Shown here piece by piece: positions 22,603-32,866 of a stretch of DNA of 64,000 nt (position 1 is the stretch's first letter; the number at the start of each line of letters is the position of its first letter). The position numbers and the translations under genes are program-made. The notes below the pieces were generated by a model that saw only the letters and a program-made list of their open reading frames with translations, was not told the origin of the DNA and ran no database searches. The DNA comes from Anaerolinea sp. (lineage in GTDB: Bacteria > Chloroflexota > Anaerolineae > Anaerolineales > Anaerolineaceae): the NCBI GenBank assembly GCA_029975055.1, contig JARKPU010000001.1:1-64000 (forward strand), read 5' to 3'.

Positions 22603-23598
22603 ATGCCGCCCGTGCGAGTCGCCATCATTGGCGCCGGTGGGATGGCCCGCCATCACATCCGGCAGATGCTCCAGCAAGCCGAAACAACCCAAATCGCCGC
22701 CCTGTGCGAACCTTCCGCCCGCCAGTACGAGCTTTCGGCCGGCATCTTCAAAGAAGCCGGCCTGGCCCCGCCGCCCAACCAGCCTGACCTGGCCCGCCTG
22801 TTGAAAGAACACGAGCTGGATGCGGCCTTTATCATCACCCCCCACGCCTATCATTACGAACAAACCCTGGCCTGCCTGCAGGCCGGGCTGGATGTGCTCC
22901 TCGAAAAGCCCATGGTGATGAACGCCGCCGAAGCGCGCGGCCTCATCGAAGCCCGCGACCGGGCCGGGCGGCTTCTGGTGGTGGCATTTCCGGGCAGCCT
23001 TTCGCCGCAAATCCGCAAGGCGCGCGCCATGCTGGCCGGCGGTAGCCTGGGGAAGCTCGTTTCGATCAGCGCCACCGTCTGGCAGAACTGGGGGCCGGGC
23101 ACCGTCGGCTCCTGGCGGCAAGATCCGCCCATTTCGGGCGGAGGGTTCCTCTTCGACACCGGCGCGCACATGCTCAACACCGTGGTGGACCTGGCCGGTG
23201 AGGAATTCGATGAAGTCGCAGCATTTCTCGATACCTGCGGGCGGCCGGTGGAGACCCTGGGCGTGGTCATTGGCCGCTTGAAATCCGGTGCGCTGGTCAC
23301 GCTGCACGGCTGCGGCGAAGCCATCCCTTCGTGCGCCTCCAGTATCTACCTGTTCGCCAGCGGGGCGATCTTGCGCACCGGCATCTGGGGCGAGTGCCTC
23401 GATATTCAGAAATCCGGCCAGAACACCTTCCGCAAAGTGCGCGTCCCGGCTCACCTGGGCGTTTGGGAGCAGTTCCTCGACGTCCGCGCCGGGAGGCTTG
23501 CCAACCCATGCCCGCCTGAAGTTGGGCTGCGCATGGCCCGCCTGTATGATGCCATTCGGGCTTCGGCCGAACAACACGGCCGGCCTGTCCAATGCTAA
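22603..23598 (+). CDS. Gfo/Idh/MocA oxidoreductase 1
   Basis: 331 residues from the ATG at 22603, chosen for the strong AGGAGGT just upstream. The N-terminal Rossmann motif reads VAIIGAGGMARHH and the family EKP motif (LEKPMVMN) is present with the C-terminal substrate domain. The family oxidises or reduces sugars and inositols with NAD(P), including oxidation at C3 (ThuB-like). It sits between the GH1 gene (10 bp upstream) and a ThuA-domain gene (54 bp downstream). Substrate unknown. Confidence 0.88.
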   Translation: MPPVRVAIIGAGGMARHHIRQMLQQAETTQIAALCEPSARQYELSAGIFKEAGLAPPPNQPDLARLLKEHELDAAFIITPHAYHYEQTLACLQAGLDVLLEKPMVMNAAEARGLIEARDRAGRLLVVAFPGSLSPQIRKARAMLAGGSLGKLVSISATVWQNWGPGTVGSWRQDPPISGGGFLFDTGAHMLNTVVDLAGEEFDEVAAFLDTCGRPVETLGVVIGRLKSGALVTLHGCGEAIPSCASSIYLFASGAILRTGIWGECLDIQKSGQNTFRKVRVPAHLGVWEQFLDVRAGRLANPCPPEVGLRMARLYDAIRASAEQHGRPVQC

Positions 23599-23652
23599 CC
23601 CACCATCCATCCTCCCCGCCTGCCGGAGAGGAAATCCAACCAAGGAGTTGCT

Positions 23653-24381
23653 ATGCCTTCCCCAATTCGAGTCACCGTCTGGAATGAAAACCGCCACGAA
23701 AAGACGCACGAAGAAGTGCGCAGAGTGTATCCGAATGGCATCCACAACGCGCTGGCCGATGCGCTCAAGGGCGCGGGGTTTTCAACCCGCACCGCCACGC
23801 TGGACGAACCCGAGCACGGCCTGACCGAGCAGGTGCTGGCCGAAACCGATGTGCTCACCTGGTGGGGCCACATGGCCCACGGCGAGGTGAAAGATGAAAT
23901 CGTCGAACGCGTGGCAAAACGCGTGCTGGCCGGCATGGGGTTGATCGTGCTGCATTCAGGCCACATGTCCAAGCCTTTCCTGCGCCTGATGGGCACCAGC
24001 GGCGCGCTCAAGTGGCGCGAAGCCGGTGAAAACGAGCGCCTGTGGGTGGTGGACCCCAGCCACCCGATCGCCGCCGGCCTGCCGGAGCGCATCGAACTGC
24101 CGCACGAAGAGATGTACGGCGAGCACTTCGACGTGCCCGCCCCCGACCAGCTCGTCTTCATCAGCTGGTTCAAAGGCGGAGAAGTGTTCCGCTCCGGCTG
24201 CTGCTGGACGCGCGGCGCAGGCAAGATCTTCTACTTCCGCCCCGGTCACGAAACCTTCCCCACCTATTACCAGAAGGAAATCCAGCAGGTCATCATCAAC
24301 GCTGTTCAATGGGCCGCGCCCGGCAAGCTGCCGGAGGTGACCTACTGGCACAAGCCCGAACCGCTGGAAAAACTCGACTGA
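23653..24381 (+). CDS. ThuA-domain protein 1
   Basis: 242 residues with the glutamine-amidotransferase-like fold of ThuA. An N-terminal [11 protein letters not shown] strand, [11 protein letters not shown] and the [13 protein letters not shown] loop are visible. ThuA works with the Gfo/Idh protein ThuB in 3-keto-trehalose metabolism in rhizobia, but the reaction of most family members is not known. AAGGAG precedes the ATG. It lies between Gfo 1 and TIM-barrel protein 1. A second, divergent paralogue is at 27399-28043. Confidence 0.85.
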   Translation: MPSPIRVTVWNENRHEKTHEEVRRVYPNGIHNALADALKGAGFSTRTATLDEPEHGLTEQVLAETDVLTWWGHMAHGEVKDEIVERVAKRVLAGMGLIVLHSGHMSKPFLRLMGTSGALKWREAGENERLWVVDPSHPIAAGLPERIELPHEEMYGEHFDVPAPDQLVFISWFKGGEVFRSGCCWTRGAGKIFYFRPGHETFPTYYQKEIQQVIINAVQWAAPGKLPEVTYWHKPEPLEKLD

Positions 24382-24393
24382 AAGGAGCACCCC

Positions 24394-25395
24394 ATGCCCC
24401 GACCCGTCACTTTGTTCACCGGCCAATGGGCCGACCTGACGTTCGACACCGTCTGCGCCAAGGCCAAATCCTTTGGTTATGACGGCGTGGAAATCGCCTG
24501 CTGGGGCGATCATTTCGACGTGGAAAAGGCGCTCAGTTCCGATGCCTACCTGCGCTCGCGCCAGGATATCCTCGCCAAACACGGCCTCAAGTGCTTCGCC
24601 ATCAGCAATCACCTGGTGGGCCAGGCCGTCTGCGACCGGATCGATGAGCGCCACAAGGGCATCCTCCCCGAACGCGTATGGGGCGATGGAAAAGAAGACG
24701 GCGTTCGCCGGCGCGCAGCCGAAGAAATGAAGCTCACCGCCCGCGCCGCCGCCAAACTGGGCGTGAAGGTGGTGCCGGGCTTCACCGGCTCGCCTATCTG
24801 GCCTTACCTGTATTCCTTCCCGCCGAACTCCGCCGACCTGGTGGAGAAGGGCTACGCCTTCTTCGCTGAAATGTGGAACCCCATCCTGGATGTCTTCGAC
24901 GAAGTCGGCGTGCGCTTCGCCCTCGAGGCACACCCCACCGAAATCGCCTTCGACCTGGCAAGCGCCGAAATGGCCGTGGCCGCCCTCGACGGCCGGCCCG
25001 CTTTCGGCTTCAATTACGACCCCAGCCACTTCGGTTACCAGGGCGTCGATTACGTGGCGTTCATCACGCGCCTGGGTGCCCGCATCTACCACGTCCACAT
25101 GAAGGACGTGTACTGGTCGGATAAGCCCACCGAAGCGGGCGTCTTTGGCGGCCACTTGAATTTCGGCGACCGGCGCCGCTACTGGGATTTCCGCTCGCTT
25201 GGCCGGGGCCGGATTAACTTTGAAGAGATCATCCGCGCCCTGAATGCGGTCAATTATCAGGGGCCGCTCTCGGTGGAATGGGAAGACGGCGGCATGGATC
25301 GCGAGTTCGGGGCCGCCGAGGCCTGCGCTTTCGTCCGGCGGGTAGATTTCCCCTCCTCGGCAATTGCCTTTGACGCCGCGTTCGAACGCAAGTAA
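24394..25395 (+). CDS. Sugar isomerase/epimerase-like TIM barrel 1 (AP_endonuc_2)
   Basis: 333 residues, xylose-isomerase-like barrel. The usual metal ligands are in place: Glu in FALEAHPTE, Asp/His in [12 protein letters not shown], His in YHVHMKDV and Glu in LSVEWEDGG. The fold serves isomerases, epimerases and, in C-glycoside and 3-keto-glycoside pathways, lyases. GGAG lies before the ATG and it follows ThuA 1 by 12 bp. Its neighbours suggest a substrate made by a Gfo/Idh enzyme. It ends just before a large hairpin. Confidence 0.87.
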   Translation: MPRPVTLFTGQWADLTFDTVCAKAKSFGYDGVEIACWGDHFDVEKALSSDAYLRSRQDILAKHGLKCFAISNHLVGQAVCDRIDERHKGILPERVWGDGKEDGVRRRAAEEMKLTARAAAKLGVKVVPGFTGSPIWPYLYSFPPNSADLVEKGYAFFAEMWNPILDVFDEVGVRFALEAHPTEIAFDLASAEMAVAALDGRPAFGFNYDPSHFGYQGVDYVAFITRLGARIYHVHMKDVYWSDKPTEAGVFGGHLNFGDRRRYWDFRSLGRGRINFEEIIRALNAVNYQGPLSVEWEDGGMDREFGAAEACAFVRRVDFPSSAIAFDAAFERK

Positions 25396-25403
25396 CCTGT
25401 TCA

Positions 25404-25436
25404 GGCCCTGAAGGTTCGAAACGAACCTTCAGGGCC
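25404..25436 (+). terminator. Intra-cluster hairpin
   Basis: A perfect 15-bp inverted repeat with an AAA loop, 8 nt after TIM-barrel gene 1 and 18 nt before Gfo 2. There is no U-run after it, so it may attenuate, stabilise or process the transcript rather than end it. Confidence 0.55.
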
Positions 25437-25454
25437 TTCCCTAAGGAGCCAGAC

Positions 25455-26645
25455 ATGTCAGACGAAGTCGGATTTGTCAGCATGGCCGGTGCGAAGGCCG
25501 CCGGCGAGGCGCCCGAAATCGGCGTTGGGATGATGGGGTACGCCTTCATGGGTAAAGCCCATACCAACGCGTTCAAGAAGCTGCCCTACATGGTCTACCC
25601 GCCGCCGGCCATCCCCAGGCTGGTCGCCATTGCCGGGCGCAGCGAAGACGCGGTGAAGGAAGCCGCCAAACGCTACGGTTACGAAAGCTACACCACCGAT
25701 TGGCGCAAGCTGGTCGGCGATGAGCGCATCCAGCTCTTCGATAACGGCGGCCCGAACGACGCGCACGCCGAACCGTGCATCGCCGCTGCCCAGGCCGGAA
25801 AACACATCCTGTGCGAGAAGCCCCTGGCCCGCACGGCCAAAGAGGCCGCCTCGATGCTCGAGGCCGCTGAAAAGGCCGGTGTGGTGCACATGGTGGCGCA
25901 TAATTACCGCTTCGTCCCGGCTATCCGCCTGGCCCGCAAATTGATCGAAACAGGCCGCCTGGGCGAGATCTACCATTTCCGCGCCGTATACCTGCAGGAA
26001 TGGATCATGGATCCCAACTTCCAGTTCGTCTGGCGGTTGGATAAGAACATCGCCGGCTCAGGCGCCCTCGGCGACCTTGGGTCTCACATCATCGACCTGG
26101 CGCGCTTCCTGGTCGGCGAGCCGCGAAAAGTCTCTGCCATGGCCAAGACGTTCATCAAGCAGCGCCCCATCCCCGGCGGCGGGACGGGCGAGGTGACCGT
26201 GGACGATGCTTTTGTGGCCAACGTGGAATTCGAAAACGGCGCCATCGGCACCCTGGAATCATCGCGCTTCTGCGCCGGGCGCAAGAACCACCAGGTGCTG
26301 GAAGTGAACGGCTCGAAAGGCACTCTGGTTTTCAACCTGGAGCGCCTCAACGAGCTGGAGGTGTTCTGGAAGGACGAAAGCCCGCGCGAGACGCAGGGCT
26401 TTCACAACGTGCTGGTCAGCGAATCGTACCATCCCTGGTGGAAGAACTGGTGGCCGCAGGGGCATATGATCGGCTGGGAGCACACCTTCGTCCACGAGAT
26501 CGCCCACCTGCTGGATGCCATCGTGAACAAAAAGCCCGTCGCACCCTACGGCGCGGATTTCCTCGACGGCTATAAGAACGCCGTCATCTGCGATGCCATC
26601 TTGCAATCGGCTCAACACGAAAAGACCATCACCATTCAATACTGA
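25455..26645 (+). CDS. Gfo/Idh/MocA oxidoreductase 2
   Basis: 396 residues. A short leader precedes the Rossmann motif VGMMGYAFMGKAH; the EKP motif is CEKPLARTA and the C-terminal domain contains GDLGSHIIDLARFL. AAGGAG precedes the ATG. It resembles the longer Gfo/Idh proteins that often sit beside sugar isomerase genes. It starts the second half of the cluster, followed 13 bp later by TIM-barrel 2. The substrate cannot be read from sequence. Confidence 0.88.
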   Translation: MSDEVGFVSMAGAKAAGEAPEIGVGMMGYAFMGKAHTNAFKKLPYMVYPPPAIPRLVAIAGRSEDAVKEAAKRYGYESYTTDWRKLVGDERIQLFDNGGPNDAHAEPCIAAAQAGKHILCEKPLARTAKEAASMLEAAEKAGVVHMVAHNYRFVPAIRLARKLIETGRLGEIYHFRAVYLQEWIMDPNFQFVWRLDKNIAGSGALGDLGSHIIDLARFLVGEPRKVSAMAKTFIKQRPIPGGGTGEVTVDDAFVANVEFENGAIGTLESSRFCAGRKNHQVLEVNGSKGTLVFNLERLNELEVFWKDESPRETQGFHNVLVSESYHPWWKNWWPQGHMIGWEHTFVHEIAHLLDAIVNKKPVAPYGADFLDGYKNAVICDAILQSAQHEKTITIQY

Positions 26646-26658
26646 CAAAGGAACCTCA

Positions 26659-27402
26659 ATGCCCCCCAAAATTGCTTTGCAGCTCTACACCCTGCGCGAC
26701 CTGACCCGCAATGACTTCGAAGGCGTGGTGCGGAAAGTGGCCGCCATGGGCTACGACGGCGTGGAAACCGCCGGGTTCGATGGCAGCAGCCTCGAGGCCG
26801 CGAAGAAGCTGTTCGCCCAGTTGCACCTCGAAGTCTGCGGGACGCACGTTCCCATGCCGCTGAGTGAGAAGAAGAAGGAAGTCATCGAAACAGCCCTGGC
26901 CTTTGGGTGCAAATACCTCACCGTCCCGCACATCGGCCCCAATGACGTCAAAGACCTGGACGCCGTCAAAGACCTGTGCGACCGGCTCAACCAGAGCCAG
27001 GCCGTGGCCAAGGAAAACGGTCTGACGCTCGCCATTCACAACCACTGGTGGGAATACGCCCGCCTGGATGGCAGGCTGATCGCCGACATTATGCTCGAAC
27101 TGCTCGACCCGGCCGTCTGCTTCGAACTGGATACCTACTGGATCCTCGTCGGCGGTTCCGACCCGGCCGAGCGCGTGGCGAAAATCGGCGCGCGGGCGCC
27201 CCTGCTGCACATCAAAGACGGCCCCGGCGTGCGCGAAGCCGCTCAAACCGCCATCGGTGATGGCGTCATGGACTTCAAGGCCATCCGCAAAGCGGGCGGC
27301 GCGCACACCGAGTGGTGGATCATGGAAGCCGACCGCGTGGACGGCGACCCGCTCGCCGCGGTGGAAAAGAGCCTCAAGGCGATGAAAGGGCTGCTGCAAT
27401 GA
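26659..27402 (+). CDS. Sugar isomerase/epimerase-like TIM barrel 2
   Basis: 247 residues from the ATG at 26659, with AAAGGAA upstream; an in-frame ATG at 26593 lies inside the preceding gene and lacks a site. It begins [10 protein letters not shown], and [27 protein letters not shown] and WWIMEADR mark the barrel strands carrying the metal site. It is shorter than TIM-barrel 1 and not closely alike. Its last codons overlap the start of ThuA 2 (ATGA). Confidence 0.87.
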   Translation: MPPKIALQLYTLRDLTRNDFEGVVRKVAAMGYDGVETAGFDGSSLEAAKKLFAQLHLEVCGTHVPMPLSEKKKEVIETALAFGCKYLTVPHIGPNDVKDLDAVKDLCDRLNQSQAVAKENGLTLAIHNHWWEYARLDGRLIADIMLELLDPAVCFELDTYWILVGGSDPAERVAKIGARAPLLHIKDGPGVREAAQTAIGDGVMDFKAIRKAGGAHTEWWIMEADRVDGDPLAAVEKSLKAMKGLLQ

Positions 27403-28043
27403 AAAAAGCGTTGTTCGTCTGGGGCGGCTGGGATGGGCACGAGCCCCGTCAATGCACCGAGATCTTCGCTCCCATCCTCGAGCGCGAAGGCTTTAAGGTC
27501 GAGATCAGCGATACCCTCGACTCGTACCTGAACGTGGAAAACCTGCTCTCGAAGGATTTGATCGTCCAGGTCTTCACCATGGCGAAGATCACCAACGAGC
27601 AGCTCAAAGGCCTGCAAGGGGCGGTGGCCAGCGGAGTGGGCTTTGGCGGCTGGCACGGCGGCGCCGGAGATTCCTTCCGCGAGAGCACCGATTACCAGTA
27701 CATGGTCGGCGGGCAATGGGTGGCGCACCCCGGCGGGGTGATCGACTACACCGTTCAGATCACCGATCACATCGACCCGATCACCGCCGGCCTGAAAGAC
27801 TTCGCCATGCACTCCGAGCAGTATTACATGCATGTCGATCCGGGCAACCACGTGCTGGCGACCACCACCTTCAACGACCAGATCCATCCCTGGATCTCGG
27901 GAACCGTCATGCCGGTGGCCTGGAAACGCCTGTGGGATAAAGGCAAGGTCTTCTATTCCTCGTTGGGCCATGTCGCCAAGGATTTCGACGTGCCCGAGGC
28001 CCGCGAAATCGTCCGGCGCGGGCTGCTGTGGGCTGCGCGGTGA
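27399..28043 (+). CDS. ThuA-domain protein 2
   Basis: 214 residues from the ATG at 27399 that overlaps the previous stop codon. It begins [13 protein letters not shown] and carries [19 protein letters not shown] and [13 protein letters not shown], typical of the shorter ThuA type. It is probably translationally coupled to TIM-barrel 2. It ends the run of tightly spaced genes; a strong terminator follows. Confidence 0.86.
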   Translation: MKKALFVWGGWDGHEPRQCTEIFAPILEREGFKVEISDTLDSYLNVENLLSKDLIVQVFTMAKITNEQLKGLQGAVASGVGFGGWHGGAGDSFRESTDYQYMVGGQWVAHPGGVIDYTVQITDHIDPITAGLKDFAMHSEQYYMHVDPGNHVLATTTFNDQIHPWISGTVMPVAWKRLWDKGKVFYSSLGHVAKDFDVPEAREIVRRGLLWAAR

Positions 28044-28074
28044 GCCGCCGGTTTGCTCCCTGACGGCGGGAATG

Positions 28075-28115
28075 AAAGAGATGCGCGCCGGAAAATGCGG
28101 TTCGCATCTCTTTTT
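28075..28115 (+). terminator. Rho-independent terminator after ThuA 2
   Basis: AAAGAGATGCG (28075-28085) pairs with CGCATCTCTTT (28103-28113) and the T-run continues. This would separate Gfo 3 from the upstream transcript unless read-through occurs. Confidence 0.8.
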
Positions 28116-28151
28116 CTGTTGCATAAATACATAGAAACAAGGAACTAGCGC

Positions 28152-29255
28152 ATGAAAAAAGTGAAGATCGGCATCATCGGTTGCGGGAATATCAGCGGCA
28201 TCTACATGCAGCAATCGCAAACCTTCGATATCCTCGAGCTCTACGCCTGCGCCGATATCGTCCCCGAGCGGGCGCGCGCCCAGGCGGAGAAATACCACAT
28301 CCCTTGCGTCATGTCGGTGGAAGAACTGCTGGCCGACCCGCAGATCGAGATCGTCGTCAACCTGACGATTCCCAATGCGCACGCCTCGGTGGCGCTGGCG
28401 GCCCTGCAGGCGGGGAAATCGGTATATAACGAGAAGCCACTCGCAATTTCACGCGAAGACGGGCAGAAGATGCTCCGCCTGGCCGCCGAAAAGGGCTTGA
28501 GGATAGGCTGCGCCCCTGATACCTTCATGGGAGCGGGTATCCAGACCTGCGTCAAACTCATCAACGACGGCGTAATCGGCCGCCCGGTGGCCGCCACGGC
28601 CTTCATGATGTGCCACGGGCATGAGAGCTGGCACCCGGACCCCGAGTTCTATTACAAAGTCGGCGGGGGGCCGCTCTTCGATATGGGGCCCTACTACCTG
28701 ACGGCGCTGATTTCGATGCTCGGCCCCGTGGCGCGCGTCTCTGGCTCGGCTCAGGCCAGCTTCTCAACCCGCACCATCACCAGCCAGCCCAAGCACGGCA
28801 CGGTTATCAGCGTGGATACCCCCACGCACCTTTCCGCCACGCTCGATTTTGCCTCCGGCGCGGTGGCCACGATGGTCACCAGCTTCGACGTCTGGGCGCA
28901 CCACCTGCCGTGCATCGAGGTGCACGGCACCACCGGCTCGCTCAGCGTGCCCGACCCGAACGGGTTCGGCGGTAAGGTGCAGCTCTGGACGAGCGAGAAC
29001 CGCCGCTGGGACGAAGTCCCCCTGGTGCCGATCCGCGCCGAAAACAGCCGCAGCATCGGCGTGGCCGATATGGCTCATGCCATCCGCAGCGGAAGGCCGC
29101 ACCGCGCCAACGGTGAAATGGCCTACCACGTGCTCGATATCATGCACGCCGTCCACGACGCCTCAAAATCCGGCCGGTATGTGACGCTCGAAAGCACCTG
29201 CCGGCGCCCCGCGCCCATGCCGGTTGACCTGCCGGCCAATTTGCTGGACGATTGA
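28152..29255 (+). CDS. Gfo/Idh/MocA oxidoreductase 3
   Basis: 367 residues. Rossmann motif [19 protein letters not shown] motif NEKPLAIS and a C-terminal substrate-binding domain ([19 protein letters not shown]). AAGGAA lies 7 nt before the ATG. It belongs to the sugar cluster by family and direction but follows a terminator, so it may have its own promoter; none was clearly seen in the 36 bp available. Confidence 0.88.
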   Translation: MKKVKIGIIGCGNISGIYMQQSQTFDILELYACADIVPERARAQAEKYHIPCVMSVEELLADPQIEIVVNLTIPNAHASVALAALQAGKSVYNEKPLAISREDGQKMLRLAAEKGLRIGCAPDTFMGAGIQTCVKLINDGVIGRPVAATAFMMCHGHESWHPDPEFYYKVGGGPLFDMGPYYLTALISMLGPVARVSGSAQASFSTRTITSQPKHGTVISVDTPTHLSATLDFASGAVATMVTSFDVWAHHLPCIEVHGTTGSLSVPDPNGFGGKVQLWTSENRRWDEVPLVPIRAENSRSIGVADMAHAIRSGRPHRANGEMAYHVLDIMHAVHDASKSGRYVTLESTCRRPAPMPVDLPANLLDD

Positions 29256-29400
29256 GGCGCATTGCGAACGGAGCAGCACCCAGGTTGCGTTTGCGAGGAA
29301 CAGGGGGGCGGGCAAGCCGCTTGAAGAAGCGTGCGTCCGCCCCGTCCTTACCCCGCTCGTGCGCCTGCCGGGTTGTGACCAACCCCTGTCTGTGTTCGTA

Positions 29401-29406
29401 TATAAT
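29401..29406 (+). promoter_or_regulatory. -10 box for the VTT gene
   Basis: TATAAT at 29401-29406; no convincing -35 at 16-18 bp. It lies 50 bp before the chosen ATG and favours that start over the ATG at 29415. Confidence 0.45.
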
Positions 29407-29456
29407 ACAGGCACATGCAGTTCGAGCAACCCCTGGTGCACCTTTATTGGAGACGC

Positions 29457-30041
29457 ATGGCGGATATTGAGGATATCGAGAGGATCGAAGGCGGGCAAAA
29501 GACCCATTCCATTCGCAACCTGGTGTTCAGCCTGCTCATCATGGCGGTGGCGGTGTTTTTCGTTTCCAAGGATATGGAGAACATCCATCGCTTCATAGAG
29601 GAAAACAAGACCTGGGGGTTGATCGTTGCCGTCGCCGTATACGGGGTCTTGGGGGCATCGCTGATCCCTTCCGAACCGCTCACCGTGTTGATCGGCGCGA
29701 TCTTCGGCCCGTGGATCGCCACGCTCATCGCCACGCTGGGGAATATGCTGGCTGCGTATGTCGAATATTTCCTCGGAAAGCGGCTCGGCAAGGCCGCCAA
29801 CTTCGCCAGGAACCGCGAGAAACTACCGTTTGGCTTGAACCGGCTGCCGGTCCAATCGCCCGTGTTCTTGATCGTCGGGCGGATGGTTCCCGGCGCTGGG
29901 CCAAAACTGGTCAGCTTCCTGGCAGGCATCTACCATGTGCCCCTGGCAAGATACTTCTGGACGACCCTGATCCCAACCAGTCTTGGAGCGGCCATTTTTG
30001 CTTTTGGCGGCTTTGGGATTTTCCAACTGATCCAATTCTAA
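29457..30041 (+). CDS. VTT/DedA-type (TVP38/TMEM64) membrane protein
   Basis: 194 residues from the ATG at 29457 with GGAG five nt upstream. One helix at about 22-40, then the VTT domain with GASLIPSEPLTVLIGAIFGPW, YFLGKRLG and GRMVPGAGPKLVSFLAG, and a final helix. Proteins of this fold move or scramble lipids in the membrane, with undecaprenyl phosphate or phospholipids as known cargo in relatives. The gene is followed 7 bp later by proline iminopeptidase and may be co-transcribed with the two peptidases. Confidence 0.83.
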   Translation: MADIEDIERIEGGQKTHSIRNLVFSLLIMAVAVFFVSKDMENIHRFIEENKTWGLIVAVAVYGVLGASLIPSEPLTVLIGAIFGPWIATLIATLGNMLAAYVEYFLGKRLGKAANFARNREKLPFGLNRLPVQSPVFLIVGRMVPGAGPKLVSFLAGIYHVPLARYFWTTLIPTSLGAAIFAFGGFGIFQLIQF

Positions 30042-30048
30042 CCCATCC

Positions 30049-31011
30049 ATGGATGCTCTCTTCCCGGAAATACAACCCTACCGCACCGGTCACCTGAAGG
30101 TCTGCGCTCCACACCGGCTGTATTACGAGGAATCCGGCAACCCGCAGGGCAGGCCGGTGGTCTTCTTGCACGGCGGGCCGGGAGCCGGCACCTCTGCGCC
30201 ATACCGGCGCTTCTTCGACCCCGATTTTTACCGCATCATTCTCTACGACCAGCGCGGTGCCGGCCAGAGCACCCCGTACGCCGCGCTGGAGGCCAACACC
30301 ACCTGGGACCTGGTGGAAGACCTCGAACGCCTCCGCCTTCACCTTGGCGTCGAGCGCTGGCTGGTGCTGGGCGGGAGCTGGGGCAGCACGCTGGCGCTGG
30401 CGTATGCCATCCGCCACCCCGAGCCGGTGATTGGCCTGATCCTGCGCGGCATCTACCTTGGCCGCCGTTGGGAAAACCTCTGGCTCTACCAGGAAGGTGC
30501 ATCGCACTTCTTCCCGGAGGCGTGGCAGAAGTTCATCGCGCCGATCCCCCTGGAAGAGCGCGGAGATCTAATCGGCGCCTACCACCGCCGCCTGACCGAC
30601 CCCGACCCGCAGGTTCACCTCCCAGCCGCCGCCTTCAGCGCCTGGGAATCATCCATATCGCGTCTCAGGCCGGAGCCGCCTGCCGAAACCGCCGCCCAGG
30701 AAGACCCCGCAAAGCACCTGGCCATCGCGCGCATCGAATGCCATTACTTCGTCAACAACCTGTTCTTTCCCACCGATCATTACCTGCTCGAAGCCGCCGA
30801 TGCCATCCGCCACATTCCATGCCGGATTGTGCACGGGCGGTATGACCTGATCTGCCCGGTGCGGAACGCCTTCGAACTGCACGCACGGCTTCCGCAATCC
30901 GATCTGACGGTCGTGCCGGATGCCGGCCATGCCAGCCTGGAACCGGGAATTTCCCGTGAGCTGGTGGAAGCGACGCAAGATTTCAAATCACTTTTTGAGA
31001 GGACCAAATGA
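30049..31011 (+). CDS. pip: Proline iminopeptidase
   Basis: 320 residues, alpha/beta hydrolase of peptidase family S33. The oxyanion HGGPGAG motif, DQRGAGQS and the nucleophile elbow GGSWGS with Ser110 are all present; late Asp (HGRYDLICP) and His (DAGHAS) complete the triad. It removes N-terminal proline from peptides in the cytoplasm. Its stop overlaps the start of the oligopeptidase gene (ATGA), pointing to a peptide-breakdown operon. Confidence 0.94.
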   Translation: MDALFPEIQPYRTGHLKVCAPHRLYYEESGNPQGRPVVFLHGGPGAGTSAPYRRFFDPDFYRIILYDQRGAGQSTPYAALEANTTWDLVEDLERLRLHLGVERWLVLGGSWGSTLALAYAIRHPEPVIGLILRGIYLGRRWENLWLYQEGASHFFPEAWQKFIAPIPLEERGDLIGAYHRRLTDPDPQVHLPAAAFSAWESSISRLRPEPPAETAAQEDPAKHLAIARIECHYFVNNLFFPTDHYLLEAADAIRHIPCRIVHGRYDLICPVRNAFELHARLPQSDLTVVPDAGHASLEPGISRELVEATQDFKSLFERTK

Positions 31012-32819
31012 CCGATACCACCACCCTGAAGCCCCCCCGCTGGGATCTCACCAATGTCTATTCCGGCCTGGATTCCCCCAGCCTGGCCGAGGATATGCAG
31101 GCGCTGGCAAAGAAGATCGCCGCCCTGCAGGCTCTAATCGCCGCTTTGCCCGAAGGCGTTTCAAGCACACCGGCCCAGGAACTGGCCGGGCAAACCGGTA
31201 CAGCGATCGACCGGATGAATGAGGTGATGGAGCTTGCCACCACCCTGCAGGCATATATCTACTCGTTCGTCTCAACCGACTCGTACAACCAGGCCGCGAT
31301 GCGCCTGCTCTCTCGGTTTGAACAGGTGGCTGTCGGCTTGCAGCAGTGCCAGACTCGCCTCACCGCCTGGCTGGGTAAGCTCAGCCCGCGCCTGGAGGAA
31401 GTGCTGGCTTCCAGCCCGACGGCGCGCGCCCACGAATACTACCTGCGCCACGCCGCCGAGCAAAGCCGTTTCTTGATGAGCGGCGACCTCGAAGACCTTG
31501 CCGCCGAGTTGAACCTGAGCGGCGGGAACGCCTGGGGCAAGCTGCAGGGCACCGTCACCTCTCAACTGAGCGTGGAATTCGAGCTTGACGGCGAAATGAA
31601 GACCCTGCCCATGCCGGCATTGATCAACCTGCATTCACACCCCGATGAATCCGTCCGCCGCAGGGCGTATGAGGCGGAGATGAATGCCTGGAAGAGCGTG
31701 GAGGAACCCCTCGCGGCGTGCATGAACGGCGTGAAGGGCTGGGCCGTCACACTCAACAAGCGCCGCGGGCGTGAAGACGCCCTTCACAGCGCCATCGACA
31801 GCGCCCACATCGACCGCGCCACGCTGGAAGCCATGCTCGAAGCCATGCAAGCCTCGCTCCCGGTCTTCTGGCGCTACTTCCGCGCCAAAGCCGCACGCAT
31901 CGGCAAGGAGAAGCTGGCCTGGTGGGATATCTTCGCCCCAACCGGCAAGGCCGACCGGGTCTATTCCTTCGATGAGGCCCGCGCCTTGATCCTGGAGAAC
32001 TTCGCCCGCTTCTCGCCCGGCCTGGAAGCCTTCGCCCGCCGCGCCTTCGATAACCGCTGGATCGACGCCGAGCAGCGCAAGGGCAAGCGCGGCGGTGCCT
32101 TCTGCATGCCCGTCCCGCGCGTCAAAGAGTCGCGCGTGCTATGCAATTTCGATGGTTCCTTCGACCAGGTCTCCACGGTGGCGCACGAGCTTGGGCATGG
32201 CTTCCACAACGCCTGCCTGTACGCCGCCGGGAAGACCGAGCTGCAAGCCGACACCCCCATGACGCTGGCGGAAACGGCTTCGATCATGTGCGAGACGATC
32301 GTGATGAACGCCGTCTTGAAAGAAGCGCAAGACGACCAGGAGCGCCTGGCGATCCTCGAAACCGGGTTGATCGGCGATGCTCAGGTGATCGTCGATATCT
32401 ATTCGCGCTATCTCTTCGAAAAAGAGGTCTTCGAACGGCGCGAGAAATCCGAACTAAGCGCCGCCGAACTGTGCGAGATCATGGAACGCGCACAGAAGGC
32501 CGCCTACGGCGACGGGCTGGATGAGCGCTACCTGCACAAACACATGTGGACCTGGAAGCCGCATTACTACGAACCTTCCCTGTCCTTCTACAATTTCCCA
32601 TACGCCTTTGGGCTGCTGTTTGGCACCGGGCTGTATGCCATCTACCAGCAGCGCGGCAGTGCATTCGTGCCCGATTACGTCAACCTGCTGGCTTCCACCG
32701 GCGAAGCCCCCGCAGCCGACCTGGCGGCGCGCTTTGGCATCGATATTCGCCAGCGCCGCTTCTGGGAAGACAGCCTGGCGATCATCGCCCAGCGAATCGA
32801 TCACTACACGCAAATTTAG
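31008..32819 (+). CDS. M3-family oligoendopeptidase (PepF-like)
   Basis: 603 residues, zinc metallopeptidase of family M3. The zinc motif is HELGH with His393, Glu394 and His397, and the third ligand comes from the following AETASIMCE. The N-terminal half is helical, as in PepF. It cleaves medium-length peptides in the cytoplasm and would supply substrates to the proline iminopeptidase with which it overlaps by 4 bp. A large hairpin shared with the convergent gene follows. Confidence 0.95.
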   Translation: MTDTTTLKPPRWDLTNVYSGLDSPSLAEDMQALAKKIAALQALIAALPEGVSSTPAQELAGQTGTAIDRMNEVMELATTLQAYIYSFVSTDSYNQAAMRLLSRFEQVAVGLQQCQTRLTAWLGKLSPRLEEVLASSPTARAHEYYLRHAAEQSRFLMSGDLEDLAAELNLSGGNAWGKLQGTVTSQLSVEFELDGEMKTLPMPALINLHSHPDESVRRRAYEAEMNAWKSVEEPLAACMNGVKGWAVTLNKRRGREDALHSAIDSAHIDRATLEAMLEAMQASLPVFWRYFRAKAARIGKEKLAWWDIFAPTGKADRVYSFDEARALILENFARFSPGLEAFARRAFDNRWIDAEQRKGKRGGAFCMPVPRVKESRVLCNFDGSFDQVSTVAHELGHGFHNACLYAAGKTELQADTPMTLAETASIMCETIVMNAVLKEAQDDQERLAILETGLIGDAQVIVDIYSRYLFEKEVFERREKSELSAAELCEIMERAQKAAYGDGLDERYLHKHMWTWKPHYYEPSLSFYNFPYAFGLLFGTGLYAIYQQRGSAFVPDYVNLLASTGEAPAADLAARFGIDIRQRRFWEDSLAIIAQRIDHYTQI

Positions 32820-32830
32820 GGGTGAAATTC

Positions 32831-32866
32831 AGCCGGAGAGCGGTCGTTCATTACCGCTCTCCGGCT
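32831..32866. terminator. Bidirectional hairpin between convergent genes
   Basis: 14-bp perfect arms (32831-32844 and 32853-32866) with an 8-nt loop lie 12 bp after the oligopeptidase stop. The 3' arm includes the stop and last codons of the convergent YqeC-MocA gene, so one structure serves both ends. Confidence 0.7.
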
